Positions 1-11,173 of a DNA stretch of 30,669 nucleotides are shown here, piece by piece. The notes beneath the pieces were generated by a model that was not told the origin of the DNA, did not search any database, and was given only the letters and a program-made list of their open reading frames with translations. Within the stretch, counting starts at the first letter, position 1, and every line of letters begins with the position of its first letter. The position numbers and the translations under genes are program-made. This DNA is from Bondarzewia mesenterica (taxonomy: Eukaryota; Basidiomycota; Agaricomycetes; Russulales; Bondarzewiaceae): contig SGPL01000403.1 in assembly GCA_004802705.1 (NCBI GenBank), positions 1 to 30,669 on the forward strand, read 5' to 3'.

Positions 1-1291
1 GATTCTCTCTCCGCCTCTCTTCTTCCCCTTAGATTTTTAGGTGTCGACCGGGAGGCGATGCGAACGTTTGTCCCGATGGAGGGTGTTTTGTTTGTACCGA
101 CACATGGGCACCTGAGCAGAGATGAAACTTGAAGGTTCGTCCTAGAACAAAAATGGCTCGAGATACGTTAACTTAATCTGGAAGAATGTAGCATAACCCA
201 ACATATATCCAGTGAATCCTTATTGGATTCGGATGCTTTGGATGTTTTTGACACACTGAGTTGGGGCTCCCAGAACGTGTGCCTCACATACACAACTGGT
301 ACTTAGCTATACCGGCCCTGTCGTATTGAAATAGCATGCACGTCCTGCGGTCCGCAGACCCTTGTTGACGAATGCTGTTCATTGAGAGCACGCATATGTT
401 TTTCCTCGAAGCTCAATATTAGCAAGCAAGAAACCTTGCATGCAGACCTACACCGCGGACACCAGGCCATGGATCCAAAAGAACCACTATAGTGATCATA
501 TATCAGATGTTGTTTGATTGGCTTAGGCTGGGCTTAGAACCTCTAAGCCAATCAAACAACAGCTGGCATGGTTCCGATGGATTCATGGCTTGATGTTCCC
601 GGTGCTATGCAGACAGAGTCAGTTTTCTTTTACGTCAGGTGAAAGAGCCGAGGTATCGGCCCAATTATGAGTCGTATTTTCAACACCCGCGACTGACGGA
701 ATCAAAAGTTTGAGAGGAGTGCTCAGTGAGATTTGCCAACAAGCGGTTCAGTACTTACGATCCCAGCTCAATTCTAGTGGCACTTGAGTAGAGGACCGGC
801 ATCACCTCTGTTAGGTCTGCGAGGGATCCCTCACATGCTGAACAAATTGGCCATCGCGGCCGGGAGTCAATCGACTGGTGCAATCTCCTAGAACAGTACT
901 ACTCTACTGGACGCTCTGCGATATTCGAAGCATAAGTTGAGAGGGCAACGTGCGACACAAACAAGTGACATGAACATCGAAACAAAGAGCGACTGCAGGT
1001 CGCGTCGTCCATCATAGCAGAATGGAGCTGCCATCTGCACAAAACCGTCTATCTCACGAAATCCTCATATCATATCGTCACCACGCGTGGACCACCCCAA
1101 AGACCACAACCGGCAGCGTAGCAATAATGAAAGTCTAAACACGACCCGGACCAGAAAAGTAAGTCATGGTGAGTATGGGAGAGGTAATTACTACAGAATA
1201 TTGTGGGCGTAAAAATGTCATGATCCAACAGGGATCCACCGGAAAAACCAGTGAAGAAGGCGGTCAACAACCACAACCGTACATGTAACAT
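1..1291. other. Gene-free left flank
   Basis: I see no coding exon I can support in this stretch. The extreme left end is pyrimidine-rich and holds CCTTAG, which could be the 3' end of an intron belonging to a gene outside the window, but nothing downstream supports that. The only clear structure is the inverted repeat at 504-565. The right part should hold the 3' UTR and terminator of the minus-strand forkhead gene that ends at 1292. Confidence 0.6.
504..565. repeat. Inverted repeat, 19-bp perfect arms
   Basis: The left arm at 508-526 (tgttgtttgattggcttag) is the exact reverse complement of 543-561, with a 16-nt loop between them. Allowing one mismatch the stem extends outward by about three more pairs (504-506 with 563-565). 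It lies more than 700 bases from any coding exon. It could be a remnant of a small inverted-repeat element, a small-RNA precursor, or a cruciform or terminator structure. The sequence does not decide between these. Confidence 0.8.
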
Positions 1292-3411
1292 CTAACCGCC
1301 AACCATTGGCAATTCTGGTGTCTCAATGCGCCGCCTCTTTGGCATAGGGCCCTCTGGTGGATCATCGTCGACCACCAGGATCGGAGAAGGCGGCCCATCC
1401 GTGGGCTGCTCAGCACTCAAGCTTGCCATCGGCGCAGCCTGCGGAGGCGCGGGCGTAGGCGTCGGTGCGGGTGTGAACTGCTGAGGCTTCCGCAACGGTA
1501 GTGGAGTCGTCGTGAACAAGCCAGATATCGGAACCTTCTCCTTCTTCCCTTCTCGTCCCTCACCGCCCGCACCACCACCCTCCTTCCCACCCCTGCCTAA
1601 AGCCCTTTTCCCTCTGCCCCTGCCCCTTCCCCTCGCAGCCTCAGTCTTGATCCTCTCCTTCAAGAACCGCACGATATGCCCGTGAAGAATTTCAAGCGCC
1701 TTCTGCGCACCCAGAGCTTCAAGCTCCCGGAGTTGCGCGGGAGTGAGGTGCGAGAAAATTGCAGGATTTAAGATGAGCTGGTTCTCATGTAGGACGATTG
1801 GCGGCGTGGAAAGATGTGGGGTAGTCGTATTTGAGGATGCCGAGGACGTTGATGCCGAAGGATGTGAAGCTGGGACGGGGCCGACGATGATGGGTAAGAT
1901 GACGGAAGCGGGGATAGGTGGTATTCCAGAGGGCGAGATAACATTAGATGATGCATCGGGGGATGCGGTGGCGGGGGCAGGTAGCTGTGGAGATGGTGGC
2001 GGCGACGCAGTAAAAGTCGAAGCTATCGGAGCGATGCCTGACGCCTGCGGCTTCGGCGCGGGAGGGATCGGAGGTGCAGCCGATGGTTCCATCTTCACTA
2101 CAGGCGTGCAAGATGTTGATGACGGTGCTGAAAATGTGGCGGCAGGAGTCACAGACTTAAACGCGAGAGGTGTAGATGTCAGGGGCGGGGGCAACGGCGC
2201 TCCCTTCGCCTCACCACGAACACTACGCTTCAGCGGCGGCTCCAGCAACGACGCACCACCTTTCGGTTTCTTGCCTCCCTGCTTAGAATCCTTTCCTGAT
2301 CCTGACGCACCGGCCAAGGCCTTCGCCTCTTGTTCTTCAAACACGTGCTCGCAATCCTCCTCTACCGCCCAGTAGAACCCCTTGCCCCGCTCGCCTGCTG
2401 ACCGCTCCATTTTTCGAAATGCGCGATTCGAGGATAAGTTATGCCGCACTGATTTCTAGATATAGGCAATCAACTGCTGTGACTAGATGAAGCATGAGAA
2501 GATACGCACCTCCCATCCCGTCTTTTCGTTATACCTGTACCAATCATAGTTCTCTATCATCCATGAGATAATATCCTGCAGCGTCGCCTTACCACCCAAT
2601 GCCTTGATCGCACGATAGCATAATTGGGCATATGTAAACTGTGGCTTGGGTGGCATAACATCAGGCTTTGGCCGTGGTTGTGGTTCCACATCTGAAGCTT
2701 TGCGCTTCTTCGGCTGCTGCTTCCCTTTACCAAGAGAATTGGAGTTTGGTAATCGTGGAGGTTCAGGCAGAGGTGGAGCCTTGGGCGGTGGTGGAGATAT
2801 AGCGACCGCGGGAGGAGGGGATACGGATTGGAGGGAGGAGGGCGGGGATATGGATGTGATGTCGACAGATGGCGAGCGCGGGCGGTTTGTAGAAGATTGC
2901 GAGCTAGGCGATGGTGAGTCCTCTGGGGCAGGCGGGGGTGGCAAGACGAAATGGAAGGTCCGCGAGGCTATCTGTATTTGAGACCTGCCAGCAGTTCAGT
3001 AGCGAGACAAAGAGGAATGATCAAGGATGCGGACCTCTCGCTCAGAGGGACTTTGCTCCCCTTTCCAGACCAGGTTCCGTCTACCCACGCACCGTTCCGT
3101 CCAAGAACGACGAGCATAAAGCGCTCCTCCTCTTCCTCATATTCGATCTTGGCATGCAAGCGCGATACGCTCTTCAGAGGCCCAAGATCAACGTCTACTT
3201 GAGGTTGTTCTGAAGAGGATGCTGTAGAGATTGGAATACAGCGTCGTCCGATGGTGACGGTGAGAGTCTGGAGATAGTACGTGAAGTTGGGGAATACGAG
3301 GCTGTAGTACGCGCTGATCTTGTCCGACAAAGACTCGTGGTCAAACTTGGTATCACCGATGATGGATGTGACGGTGTGTGTGTCCGGAGGTGAAGCAGTG
3401 CGAGTGTCCAT
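1292..3411 (-). CDS. FHL1: FHA and forkhead domain transcription factor, Fhl1-like
   Basis: Three coding exons on the minus strand: 3411-3035, 2984-2510 and 2455-1292 (introns of 50 and 54 nt), giving 671 residues. Residues about 25-140 form an FHA domain, with IGRR, then DVDLGPLKSVSRLHAKI and a SERSQIQIAS strand created exactly by the first splice. A Pro/Ser-rich linker follows. The forkhead domain spans about 238-330 (FTYAQLCYRAIKAL, then the recognition helix WEKSVRHNLSSNRAF, which is made by the second splice). The C-terminus is long, low-complexity and Pro/Ala-rich, with a GRGRGRGKR basic patch. FHA plus forkhead with the DLGP-K-SR signature is typical of Fhl1, a regulator of ribosomal-protein genes in yeasts. 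That role here is inferred. Fkh1/2-type factors are the alternative. It is divergent from MTP18 across 253 bp. Confidence 0.85.
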
Positions 3412-3664
3412 GATGGAGGAGGGTACTTGAGAGTGAGCTCAGGCCAGTAGAGTGTATACTAGGTGTTAGATTGGTGTTAGCTGCCACAGTCACAGTCGTC
3501 GTTACTCATAACGTGAGTTATTGCAAGACGGCTGTGCATAACACGACCAAACAACCTGTTTTGTCATTTCGGCTGCTCTCGGACCGACACATTTTGCTCA
3601 GGACCTTTCTGCTTGCCCAAGTTTCGCCCTTCAAGCTTCAAGGCCTCAGACACAGCTAGAAATC
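3412..3664. promoter_or_regulatory. Divergent promoter region of FHL1 and MTP18
   Basis: The 253 bases between the two opposing start codons must hold the promoters of both genes. I see no clear TATA box or palindrome. The MTP18 start at 3665 sits in a good context (aatcATGA). Confidence 0.45.
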
Positions 3665-4437
3665 ATGACGGATACCGCAAAAGATACTATCAAAAATCTC
3701 GCTGACAAAAATGTGGATTCAACGGATACCGAGCTGCGGTACATGGCGTACGGTGCTCGTCTCCGCACCGTTATCCGCGCAGGGCACAGATACCTAGCCT
3801 ATGTAAGAACTTCAACTGTGTTTCTGGCTTTCGATGACGACTCTCACGCTCAGACTAGTGATGTTGGCGAGGCTTTTCGTCCCGTTGTTCCTCCAGCAAT
3901 TGTGACAGCTGCATATGGCGTGTCATGGTTGTATCTTATAGGGTAATGATATACATTCATGCTCTTACTCCCGCGTTGAAGACTGAGCCCATTGTTAACT
4001 TTCATTACTAATTTTGCAGTGACGTGAGCTATGAGTCTTACAAAGCTCATAGACGTGGGCCGAGCGCACTTGAAGCTGCGAATTTCTCAGAGCCAACTCG
4101 CATAACAATGGTCGCTGTGAAGCGCGCGACTTTCCAATCCATTGCTTCCATGTGTGTGCCGTTCCTGTGTCTGGCGATCTTCTGTGCTCACGCAACTTTG
4201 ATTCACAGGGCTCTGCCGGCTTTCACGATACATACCGCCGTGAAGCAAGCCAAGAAGGCCTTTGACAAGTCGAAGTCCCCGCGTATTCGATCTTGGGGAC
4301 CAACTCTAACCGGTCTTGCGATTGTTCCCGCACTCCCATACCTCTTCGATCACCCGGTAGAGCAGGCCATGGATAGTGCATTTGAATGGATGGAACATAA
4401 ACTGGCGGAACGCAAGAATTCCGATGATGTCGATTAG
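3665..4437 (+). CDS. MTP18: Mitochondrial fission process protein 1 (MTP18/MTFP1 family)
   Basis: Exons 3665-3802, 3854-3942 and 4020-4437 (introns 51 and 77 nt) give 214 residues. The hallmark motifs are RYMAYGARLRT and HRYLAYTSDVGEAFRPVVPP near the N-terminus, then AAYGVSWLYLIGDVSYESYKA, both restored across the splice sites. The C-terminal half has hydrophobic segments around the VPFLCLAIFCAH stretch and LTGLAIVPALPYLFDHPVE. The family is a small inner mitochondrial membrane protein that influences fission and inner-membrane integrity in animals. In fungi it is poorly studied, so the role is inferred from the family. The gene converges with eIF2B delta, leaving 273 bp between stop codons. 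Confidence 0.9.
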
Positions 4438-4710
4438 ATGCCAAATGACTCGCTTGCTGCATTTATACCTATCTTCCTGAACTGTTTTACGGTGCCAGTT
4501 CGTAGATAATGGATTAATTACCGCTACGTGGAAGACGGATGTTTTGAGATCTAGCACTGAACATAGATTAAAATTTATGTACTTGAACAGCATTTGGATT
4601 GCAATAATAACTTATACAATCACAGTCAATGAACTTCTCAGCGGTAGCGACGTCCCCATAGAGTATTATATAGAGCAAATTACGGCAGTCACGATGAGGG
4701 TATGGCTTGA

Positions 4711-6446
4711 TCATATCATAAGACGTCCCAACGCCAGAGGTATTGAGCTGATCGAGTCCGGGGGAATGACGCCGACCTCCGTGACGACAGCAGTAATGCT
4801 CGATGGTGGAGTGAGATCATACAAGGGATTAAGAATCTCGAGGTTGGGTTGGTTTCGTAGCACTAATAATTCTCGGGGGCGGGCGAGCGGAAATGATGAG
4901 AAGAGGTCGCCATTGGGAGCTACAGGTCCACCATTCAACGTACAACCCCAACAAATATACATAAAGAGGCCTACCGAGTTCGTTTTTTGTGAAGCTGTCT
5001 AGATGTACGACTTCGGAGAATTTGTACGTCTCACAGCATACAACGACGGGCACAGAGTGTTGCTTGGCCATCATCGCGACGAGCGCGGTTCCAGCCCGTG
5101 AATATACAGCGCCATTGGAATGAAGCGAGTGTGCCCCAAAAAAAGACTGTTGATACTTCGGTGATGATGGACCCGAGTGCAGGGAGAAGGAGGTAGGTAC
5201 AAGGTATACCGGCAGAGGCAAGGACGGACAGAAGTCGTTTGCCTACGATATTGAGCAGGTGGGTTTAAATGGGGACGCAAGACAAGAGTAGCAGTGTCAG
5301 ACCTTCTAACATGGGCCGCGAATCGACTACAATGACGGAGAACTGAGTGCCCTCAGCCCATGCTTGCAGCAAAACTTTTTCTACCACGGAAGATCTTGTG
5401 AATGCGTTAGTTAGATGTCAAGTCGTTGGCGCTAGATGACATACCTTGCGTAGGTCAGGATAACATCGCCATCATGTATTTTTTTTCATAGCGGTCTCCT
5501 GGATGACCTGATCTGCGATGATGATCCGATCCCGGATGTAATTGTCGATTTTTACACAAAGTGCATCCTTTGCCTATAAACGCGGTGTCGGTCAGTTAAC
5601 TTTTGCGGGGATGACTGATGAACCTACATCTTGTTCAGGAAGATCGATGTCCGACCCACTAATTTCCAGCTTCAATTGTCGGATAGCATTGCCCATAGTG
5701 ACTGACATTGGTCTCGCCGACACGAGATGGCTGATCTGAGCAGACAGATGGGTCATAAGATGCCGTGAAAGCGTGTTGTTTGGCGGTGTAACATAGTCCT
5801 GAATGACCTATTAATTCAACAGACAATAGTGACCGTTAGTATGAACCTGCAAGAAATAGGACAAACACAGAATGAACCTGCTTGAATGCCAAAAGTGTTG
5901 CAATACATCGTGCATTTGCCCCACATATCTTGAACTCTGAAAACTTAAGACCAAGGCGTACTATCGCTGGATGCACATCACCTTTGACGACATGACTGGC
6001 CGTCTTCTGCAATGCAAAGTGCGAGAATATGCGCAAGCCGCGCGACTGTCCGATCGCGTCTTCCCCAGCGCCCGCCTTCACGTCTTTCGCTCCCTTCCCG
6101 ACCCCAGCTATCCCCGATGCTCCCTTTATCTGGCTCTGTGTCTGCCCTTCTACTGCCCGCCCACCCTTCTTCTGCCCCGACGACGTCGCGTTTGCGGCCG
6201 GACCTGCTTTCCTGAACCTCCCTTCGTGCTCACGTTCGCGTTTTGCAATCCTTGTGGTCCTGTGGCAGCCTTTGCAGCTTTTTCAGCACGCTGCTTCTCC
6301 TGAAGCTCTCTCCGTTCGGCTTTCGTCATCTGCTTTTGTGATTTGGGGGGTTGCCCCGCGCCCGAAGTCGACGATTCGCCGGTGCCATTCGTACGTGCAG
6401 GGGCAGGGGCACTAGGGGGTTTCGGTGATGCTGGTATTGGAGACAT
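4711..6446 (-). CDS. GCD2: eIF2B subunit delta (two apparent +1 frame breaks)
   Basis: Seven coding exons: 6446-6234, 6171-5878, 5807-5628, 5573-5445, 5394-5303, 5242-4975, 4919-4711. eIF2B is the guanine-nucleotide exchange factor for eIF2, and delta is a regulatory-type subunit that senses eIF2-P. The basic N-terminus (KAERRELQEKQRAEKAAK) is followed by GDVHPAIVRLGLKFSEFKI, NARCIATLLAFKQVIQDY, VVDSRPMLEGKRLL, GAHSLHSNGAVYSRAGTA and VPVVVCCETYKFSE. The C-terminus is LYDLTPPSSITAVVTEVGV. Translation breaks twice: exon 4 has eight A's (5479-5486) where seven keep the frame, and exon 6 has seven T's (5138-5144 on the plus strand as A's) where six keep it. Removing one base at each gives exactly 461 codons. 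Intron 1 lies in low-complexity sequence and is the least certain. Confidence 0.9.
5138..5144 (-). other. Frame break 2 in GCD2: 7-base homopolymer
   Basis: On the minus strand the run is seven T's between GTC and GGGG. Six T's would join EVSTVFF to GAHSLHSNGAVYSRAG in one frame, as in all eIF2B delta proteins. Seven T's push the conserved C-terminal third out of frame. Confidence 0.8.
5479..5486 (-). other. Frame break 1 in GCD2: 8-base homopolymer
   Basis: On the minus strand an ATG codon is followed by eight A's. Read as written the frame hits TGA within a few codons. With seven A's it continues as MKKIHDGDVILTYAR, which matches the family, up to a good GTATGT donor. A sequencing or assembly error in the homopolymer is the simplest reading. 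A real mutation or slippage are alternatives. Confidence 0.8.
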
Positions 6447-6776
6447 GATATCCGATCAAATCTAGAAACTACGAGAGTAATCACCAATTATCTTCAGAAT
6501 TTTTGGCTACCAGCACTGCGACAGTCGAACAGGTGAAGACAAGCAACGAAGATGGGTTTCAGTCTTCGATTCGAGTCAGAGGCATTGTCGCCGGAGCTGT
6601 TGCCACTTTGGGACGGCCGTTACGTTACTTAGTTGTGACGGCGGCCACAGCAAAGCAGTTCTCAGTCTTCTCGTCGACAGTCATCATCGTCAGCTCTTGC
6701 TGTTTCACTCTTTACCTCCTTGTCCTTATTCCTGATCACATCAAGAGAATATAATCACTCTACTGACGCAAACGAT
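6447..6776. promoter_or_regulatory. Divergent promoter region of GCD2 and RAT1
   Basis: These 330 bases lie between opposing start codons. I see no convincing TATA box. The stretch is open in one plus-strand frame (6503-6754), but that reading resembles nothing and lacks a start in good context, so I treat the whole interval as regulatory sequence and 5' leaders. Confidence 0.4.
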
Positions 6777-9700
6777 ATGGTACGTTTGCTTTCTTACACG
6801 GAAGTTTGTTCACGCTCGACCTGTGTTTCAGGGTGTTCCGGCGCTGTTTCGATGGCTCAGCAAAAAGTATCCTAAAATTGGTGAGACTCCACACATTCTT
6901 CTGGATTGGTTGATTATATTCATTGCTCAGTTACTCCGGTTGCCGAGGAGGACGAAGTAAAGGTGGAAGGCGAGAACGGTGAAGAAATTACTATCCCTAT
7001 CAACATGTCGATGCCGAATCCCAACGAGGTTGAATTTGACAACTTGTATCTGGACATGAATGGCATCGTAAGTAATTTTTTTTCTTTTTTTCTTTTCTGA
7101 CACTTTAACCCGGCGATTTGTCCAGGTCCATCCATGTACCCACCCGGAAGGCAAGGTCTGACTATTTTCAGCTTAAGCCTTTGCCTCATCTAACCCCAGT
7201 TCACTTAGCCTCCCCCGGAAACCGAGGAAGAGATGATGATTGAAATTTTTAAATATACGGAGAGAGTGGTCAATATGGTACGACCGCGCAAGCTTCTGTT
7301 CATGGCGATAGGTAAGTAGCCTTTTCGCGCAACCGTTGAAAAAACTCAAGAGCCCATCAGATGGTGTCGCTCCGCGCGCCAAAATGAATCAGCAAAGGTC
7401 TAGACGTTTCCGTTCTGCTCAGGAGGCGAAAGAGAAGGAGGTAGCGCACAGAGAGGCTGTTGCGATATGGGAATGTACGTTTTTGACCAGATGCATACCG
7501 TTGCTCGTAAGACTTACGCATATCAGCCATGGGAAAGTCAATCAGTGACGAGGAAAAGAGCAAGAAATCTTGGGATCAGAATGCTATCACTCCCGGCACA
7601 CCGTTCATGACACTCCTTTCCACATCGCTGCAATATTGGGTTGTACAGAAGGCAAATACTGATCCTGGCTGGAAACAGGTGTGTATGAGCCGTCTGTTGT
7701 ATATTTATGCATATTTATGCACTAAATTTGCCTCTTAGCTCGAAGTCATTATCTCTGATGCTAGTGTTCCAGGAGAGGGAGAACACAAAATCATGGATTT
7801 CATCCGTCGACAGAGGGCTAACCAAGGTCACGATCCGAACACCCGTCACGTCATCTATGGATTGGTAAGTCTTAATATGTTCTTTCATATCTCATTTGCT
7901 GACGTCAAGTAGGATGCGGATCTTATCATGTTGGCATTGGCTACCCATGAGCCTCATTTTAGAGTTCTTCGAGAAGATGTCTTTTCGCAATCCAATTCCA
8001 CCGCGTGCCGCTTGTGTGGACAAGAGGGACATTATGCCGCACAGTGTACTGGGACGAAAGCGGAAATGCCAAAACAACCCCAGGAGAAGAAACCATTTAT
8101 CTTTCTCGATGTCTCTGTCCTGCGCGAGTACCTCGAAGTTGAACTTGACGTGTCCCAAGCCCCATTTCCTTTCAATCTCGAAATGGCTATTGACGATTGG
8201 GTGCTCCTCATTTTCTTTGTCGGAAACGACTTCTTACCCCACCTGCCATCCCTTGAGATTCGGGAGGGTGCAATTGACACCTTGCTCAGGATATGGAAAG
8301 ATGAGCTACCGAGAATGGGCGGATACGTAACGAATCACGGGCAACTCATACTTCCTCGGGCACAAATAATTCTTGATGGCCTTGCGAGGCGAGAAGATGA
8401 GATCTTCCGTAAACGCCGCGAAGGTGAGGCATAGTCACATGATAGAACCTAGCATTTCGAGCTAACAAATCGTACAGCTGAGGAGCGCCAGAATCAAAAT
8501 GCGAAACGACGTAAACTCGAAGGCCCTGTTGACGCAAACGGATCATCAGGCCCATCCGCTAGCTTGCAACTCACCGCCGATCCTCGCAACGCTCCTGTCG
8601 CCAACGATTTTGCTGCGAAAGCGGATTCCGTTGGACTTGGTGTCCACGGCGGGCGCACAGCTGCGCAGGCTTTAGCTGGATCTAATTCCGACGTTGTAGC
8701 CAATCGTGCAGCCATACGAATGGCGAACTTGAGTGCTGCTGAGATGCTCAAGGCCGAAATGGCCAGTGCGATGCCTGTGAAGAGATCTGCGCCACCTTCT
8801 AAGCCTGCTCCTATCGTTCCTCCACCTCTTGCAATCAGTGAGACTTTGGCATCGACAAATGCTTCCGACGTAGATGTTCCGGGATTGGGGTCGGGGGCCC
8901 TCGAAGACAGTCATTCTTCTGCTGAGCCGATGACCCCCACAAAGCCAGCTGAAGATGCCGATGCCGATGGAGAGGCAGACATTTTCATGGCTTCTATTGC
9001 AAGTGTGGATGTAGCGGCTTCAATGAAATTGAGCGAAACACATGTGGTGGGTTCGAAGCGTTCATTTGATGAGGCCGCAGAAGACCTGGTGGACGATAGT
9101 CTGGGCGACGAGGACGAAGACGAGGAGGCCCCGGTGAACAAATCGCTAGCATTTAAAGTCAATGCTGATGGTACTGTTGAGCAAGAAGACACCGTGCGGT
9201 GCGTATGCGACCATGCTGGGTTAACCACTTCAAGTCTCTTACATGATGATATGCAGATTATGGGAGCCCGGCTACAAAGAGCGATACTATCGTCAGAAGT
9301 TCAGTATAGAGTCAACCGACCTGGAATTCAAGAAGAAGTAAGCAAGCATATCTAACGAGCGAGGATCTCATTGACACACTACACTGATATAGACTCACAA
9401 CCTTTTACGTCGAGGGCCTAGCTTGGGTTTTGTGCTACTATTACCAAGGGGTTAGTTGCTGTCCACTAAAATCCACAATGAGAGTCGCTGACTCCACGTT
9501 TCACGATAAAGACACCATCTTGGCAATGGTTTTACCCATTCCATTTCGCGCCATTCGCGGCCGACTTCGAGGACATTGCAAAGATGAATATTGATTTCAT
9601 AGAGGGAACGCCTTTCAAGCCTTTCGAGCAATTGATGGGAGTATTCCCACCAGCAAGGTACGTCGGTTGCTCCTTCTTGATTTGCTATACGCCCATCCTC

Positions 9701-10878
9701 TCCTTGTTCTTATGTAGTCGACAACATATCCCGGAAGTCTTCCATCATCTGATGATTGATCAAACATCTCCGATTCTCGATTTTTATCCAACCTCCTTTG
9801 ATATCGATATGAATGGCAAGAGGATGGCTTGGCAAGGTGTCGTGCTCTTGCCTTTCATAAACTCGACTCGGCTCTTGGAAGCTATGGCTCCGTACTACCC
9901 AAAACTTAGCGAAGACGAGGTTCGCCGCAATAAGTGGGGTAATAACATTCTGTTCATTGCAGAGGAGCACTCTCTCTATCCCTTCCTAGAGAGTCTGTAT
10001 GGTAAGAAGAAAAAGCAGGAGGTGAGTCAACAAGGCTTCGTCTCATGTTTCCTATCTGACATACTATCTAGCCCGTACCATTGAATGTCACGGCTAGTAA
10101 AGGTATGAGTGGCAGTGTGCTGCCCAACCCCGACTGCATACCGGGGTCAACATACTACAGCCCGCTTTCTTCAGAAGGCTTGAATGACATACGGAACGAT
10201 CGTACTCTTTCAGCGCTCTACTTTTTCCCTAAACAACTAACTCCTCACCGGTCTGTTCTGTTGCCCGGTGTACGGCGACCACCGCGCGCTCTCAACGCCC
10301 AGGATCTGGAGACTACACGGAGGGGCGGACGTGGACGTGGACGAGGCGGACAGCCTAGAAGTGATTTCGGAGGACACGCATCAACATTTGCCAGCCAGAC
10401 ATATTATGGCTCAATGTCGTCGTCCTATAGCACTGGCCGGATGCAAGAACGAGGAACAAGTTATAGTCGTCCACCTCCGTCATATCAACAAGTTTCTTCG
10501 TATAGCTTGCGACAGTCACAGTCATATCATTCATCATCACAGATCAATCATGGGGACGTCAGCAGATTGCCTCCCCACCCACCAACATCCTATAACGCCG
10601 GAGGCTATTCTGGTGGTCGTGGGGGAAGGCCGTCGCGTGGTGGCCCTGGTGGGTACGGTGGTTCATCGACATCTAATCGCGGTTACTCTGGAGGGCCTCA
10701 GCGGGGCAGAGGCGGATATAGTGGCGGTGGCGGTGGTGGGTACGGTGGTCCCGGATACAGTGGTGGGAGTGGGGGATACGGTGGATATGGCGACTCACAC
10801 TCCAATGGCTACGGTGGTTACAGTCGGGGTGGTTCTTATAACGCTTCTCGGGGCAGAGGTCGTGGCGGACGGTACTAG
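6777..10878 (+). CDS. RAT1: 5'-3' exoribonuclease 2 (Rat1/Xrn2)
   Basis: Fifteen coding exons, 1113 residues: 6777-6779, 6832-6880, 6931-7067, 7126-7155, 7209-7311, 7361-7474, 7527-7678, 7739-7864, 7913-8423, 8478-9198, 9257-9337, 9393-9450, 9512-9657, 9718-10021, 10072-10878. The N-terminal nuclease core shows [51 protein letters not shown] and [18 protein letters not shown], with the acidic metal-binding residues. A CX2CX4HX4C zinc knuckle ([14 protein letters not shown]) follows. The second conserved region has [38 protein letters not shown] and [12 protein letters not shown]. The tail is RGG/Gly-Tyr-rich. The enzyme degrades 5'-monophosphate RNA in the nucleus, matures rRNA and snoRNA, and terminates Pol II. 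The initiator codon stands alone in exon 1, followed by GTACGT. Unlike its neighbour GCD2, it shows no frame break. Confidence 0.96.
10590..10875 (+). repeat. Gly-rich GGYGG/RGG tail of RAT1
   Basis: The last 95 or so codons of RAT1 are built from degenerate GGY, GGG and RGR units with GGTGGT-like DNA repetition. Such tails in RNA-binding proteins are disordered, often arginine-methylated, and support RNA contact or condensation. The DNA repetition is a probable site of copy-number variation. Confidence 0.7.
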
Positions 10879-11173
10879 ATCATTTACTACTCGCATATTG
10901 CACTTAGGACATGATTCGTGTATTTTAGCAGCCGAACTGGGGTATGGTGTGTGTATCTTATTGTTGATGACTATTTTCGAGCTTGAATCTTATGATACAC
11001 AACTTTCGAGAGATGTAAAAATGAAATGGATTCGTTGGTATACATACAAGCACGCTTCTTCCTGTCCTTTCCTTGTACAAGCAACATAACAGATCACGCC
11101 AAGAAAGACGACACAGGAAGACTCATTGCAGAGCAAAAGATCAGTTCTTGTTTCTTCTTACCGATCCGCCTCA

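Noticed and set aside
1743..2375. Long plus-strand open frame (210 codons) rich in Gly/Asp
   Set aside because: It lies fully inside the Pro/Ala-rich last exon of the FHL1-like gene on the other strand; the composition is the antisense shadow of low-complexity sequence.
2923..2984. Alternative first intron of the FHL1-like gene (GTCTCA to CCCCAG)
   Set aside because: It keeps the frame but removes the FHA strand SQIQIASRTFHFVLP; the intron at 3034-2985 restores that strand exactly.
4544..5002. Plus-strand open frame of 152 codons
   Set aside because: It overlaps the last exons of eIF2B delta antisense, and its sequence resembles no protein family.
10268..11089. Plus-strand open frame of 273 codons
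   Set aside because: It is the wrong frame of the Gly-rich RAT1 tail, running on past the true stop at 10878; no family resemblance.
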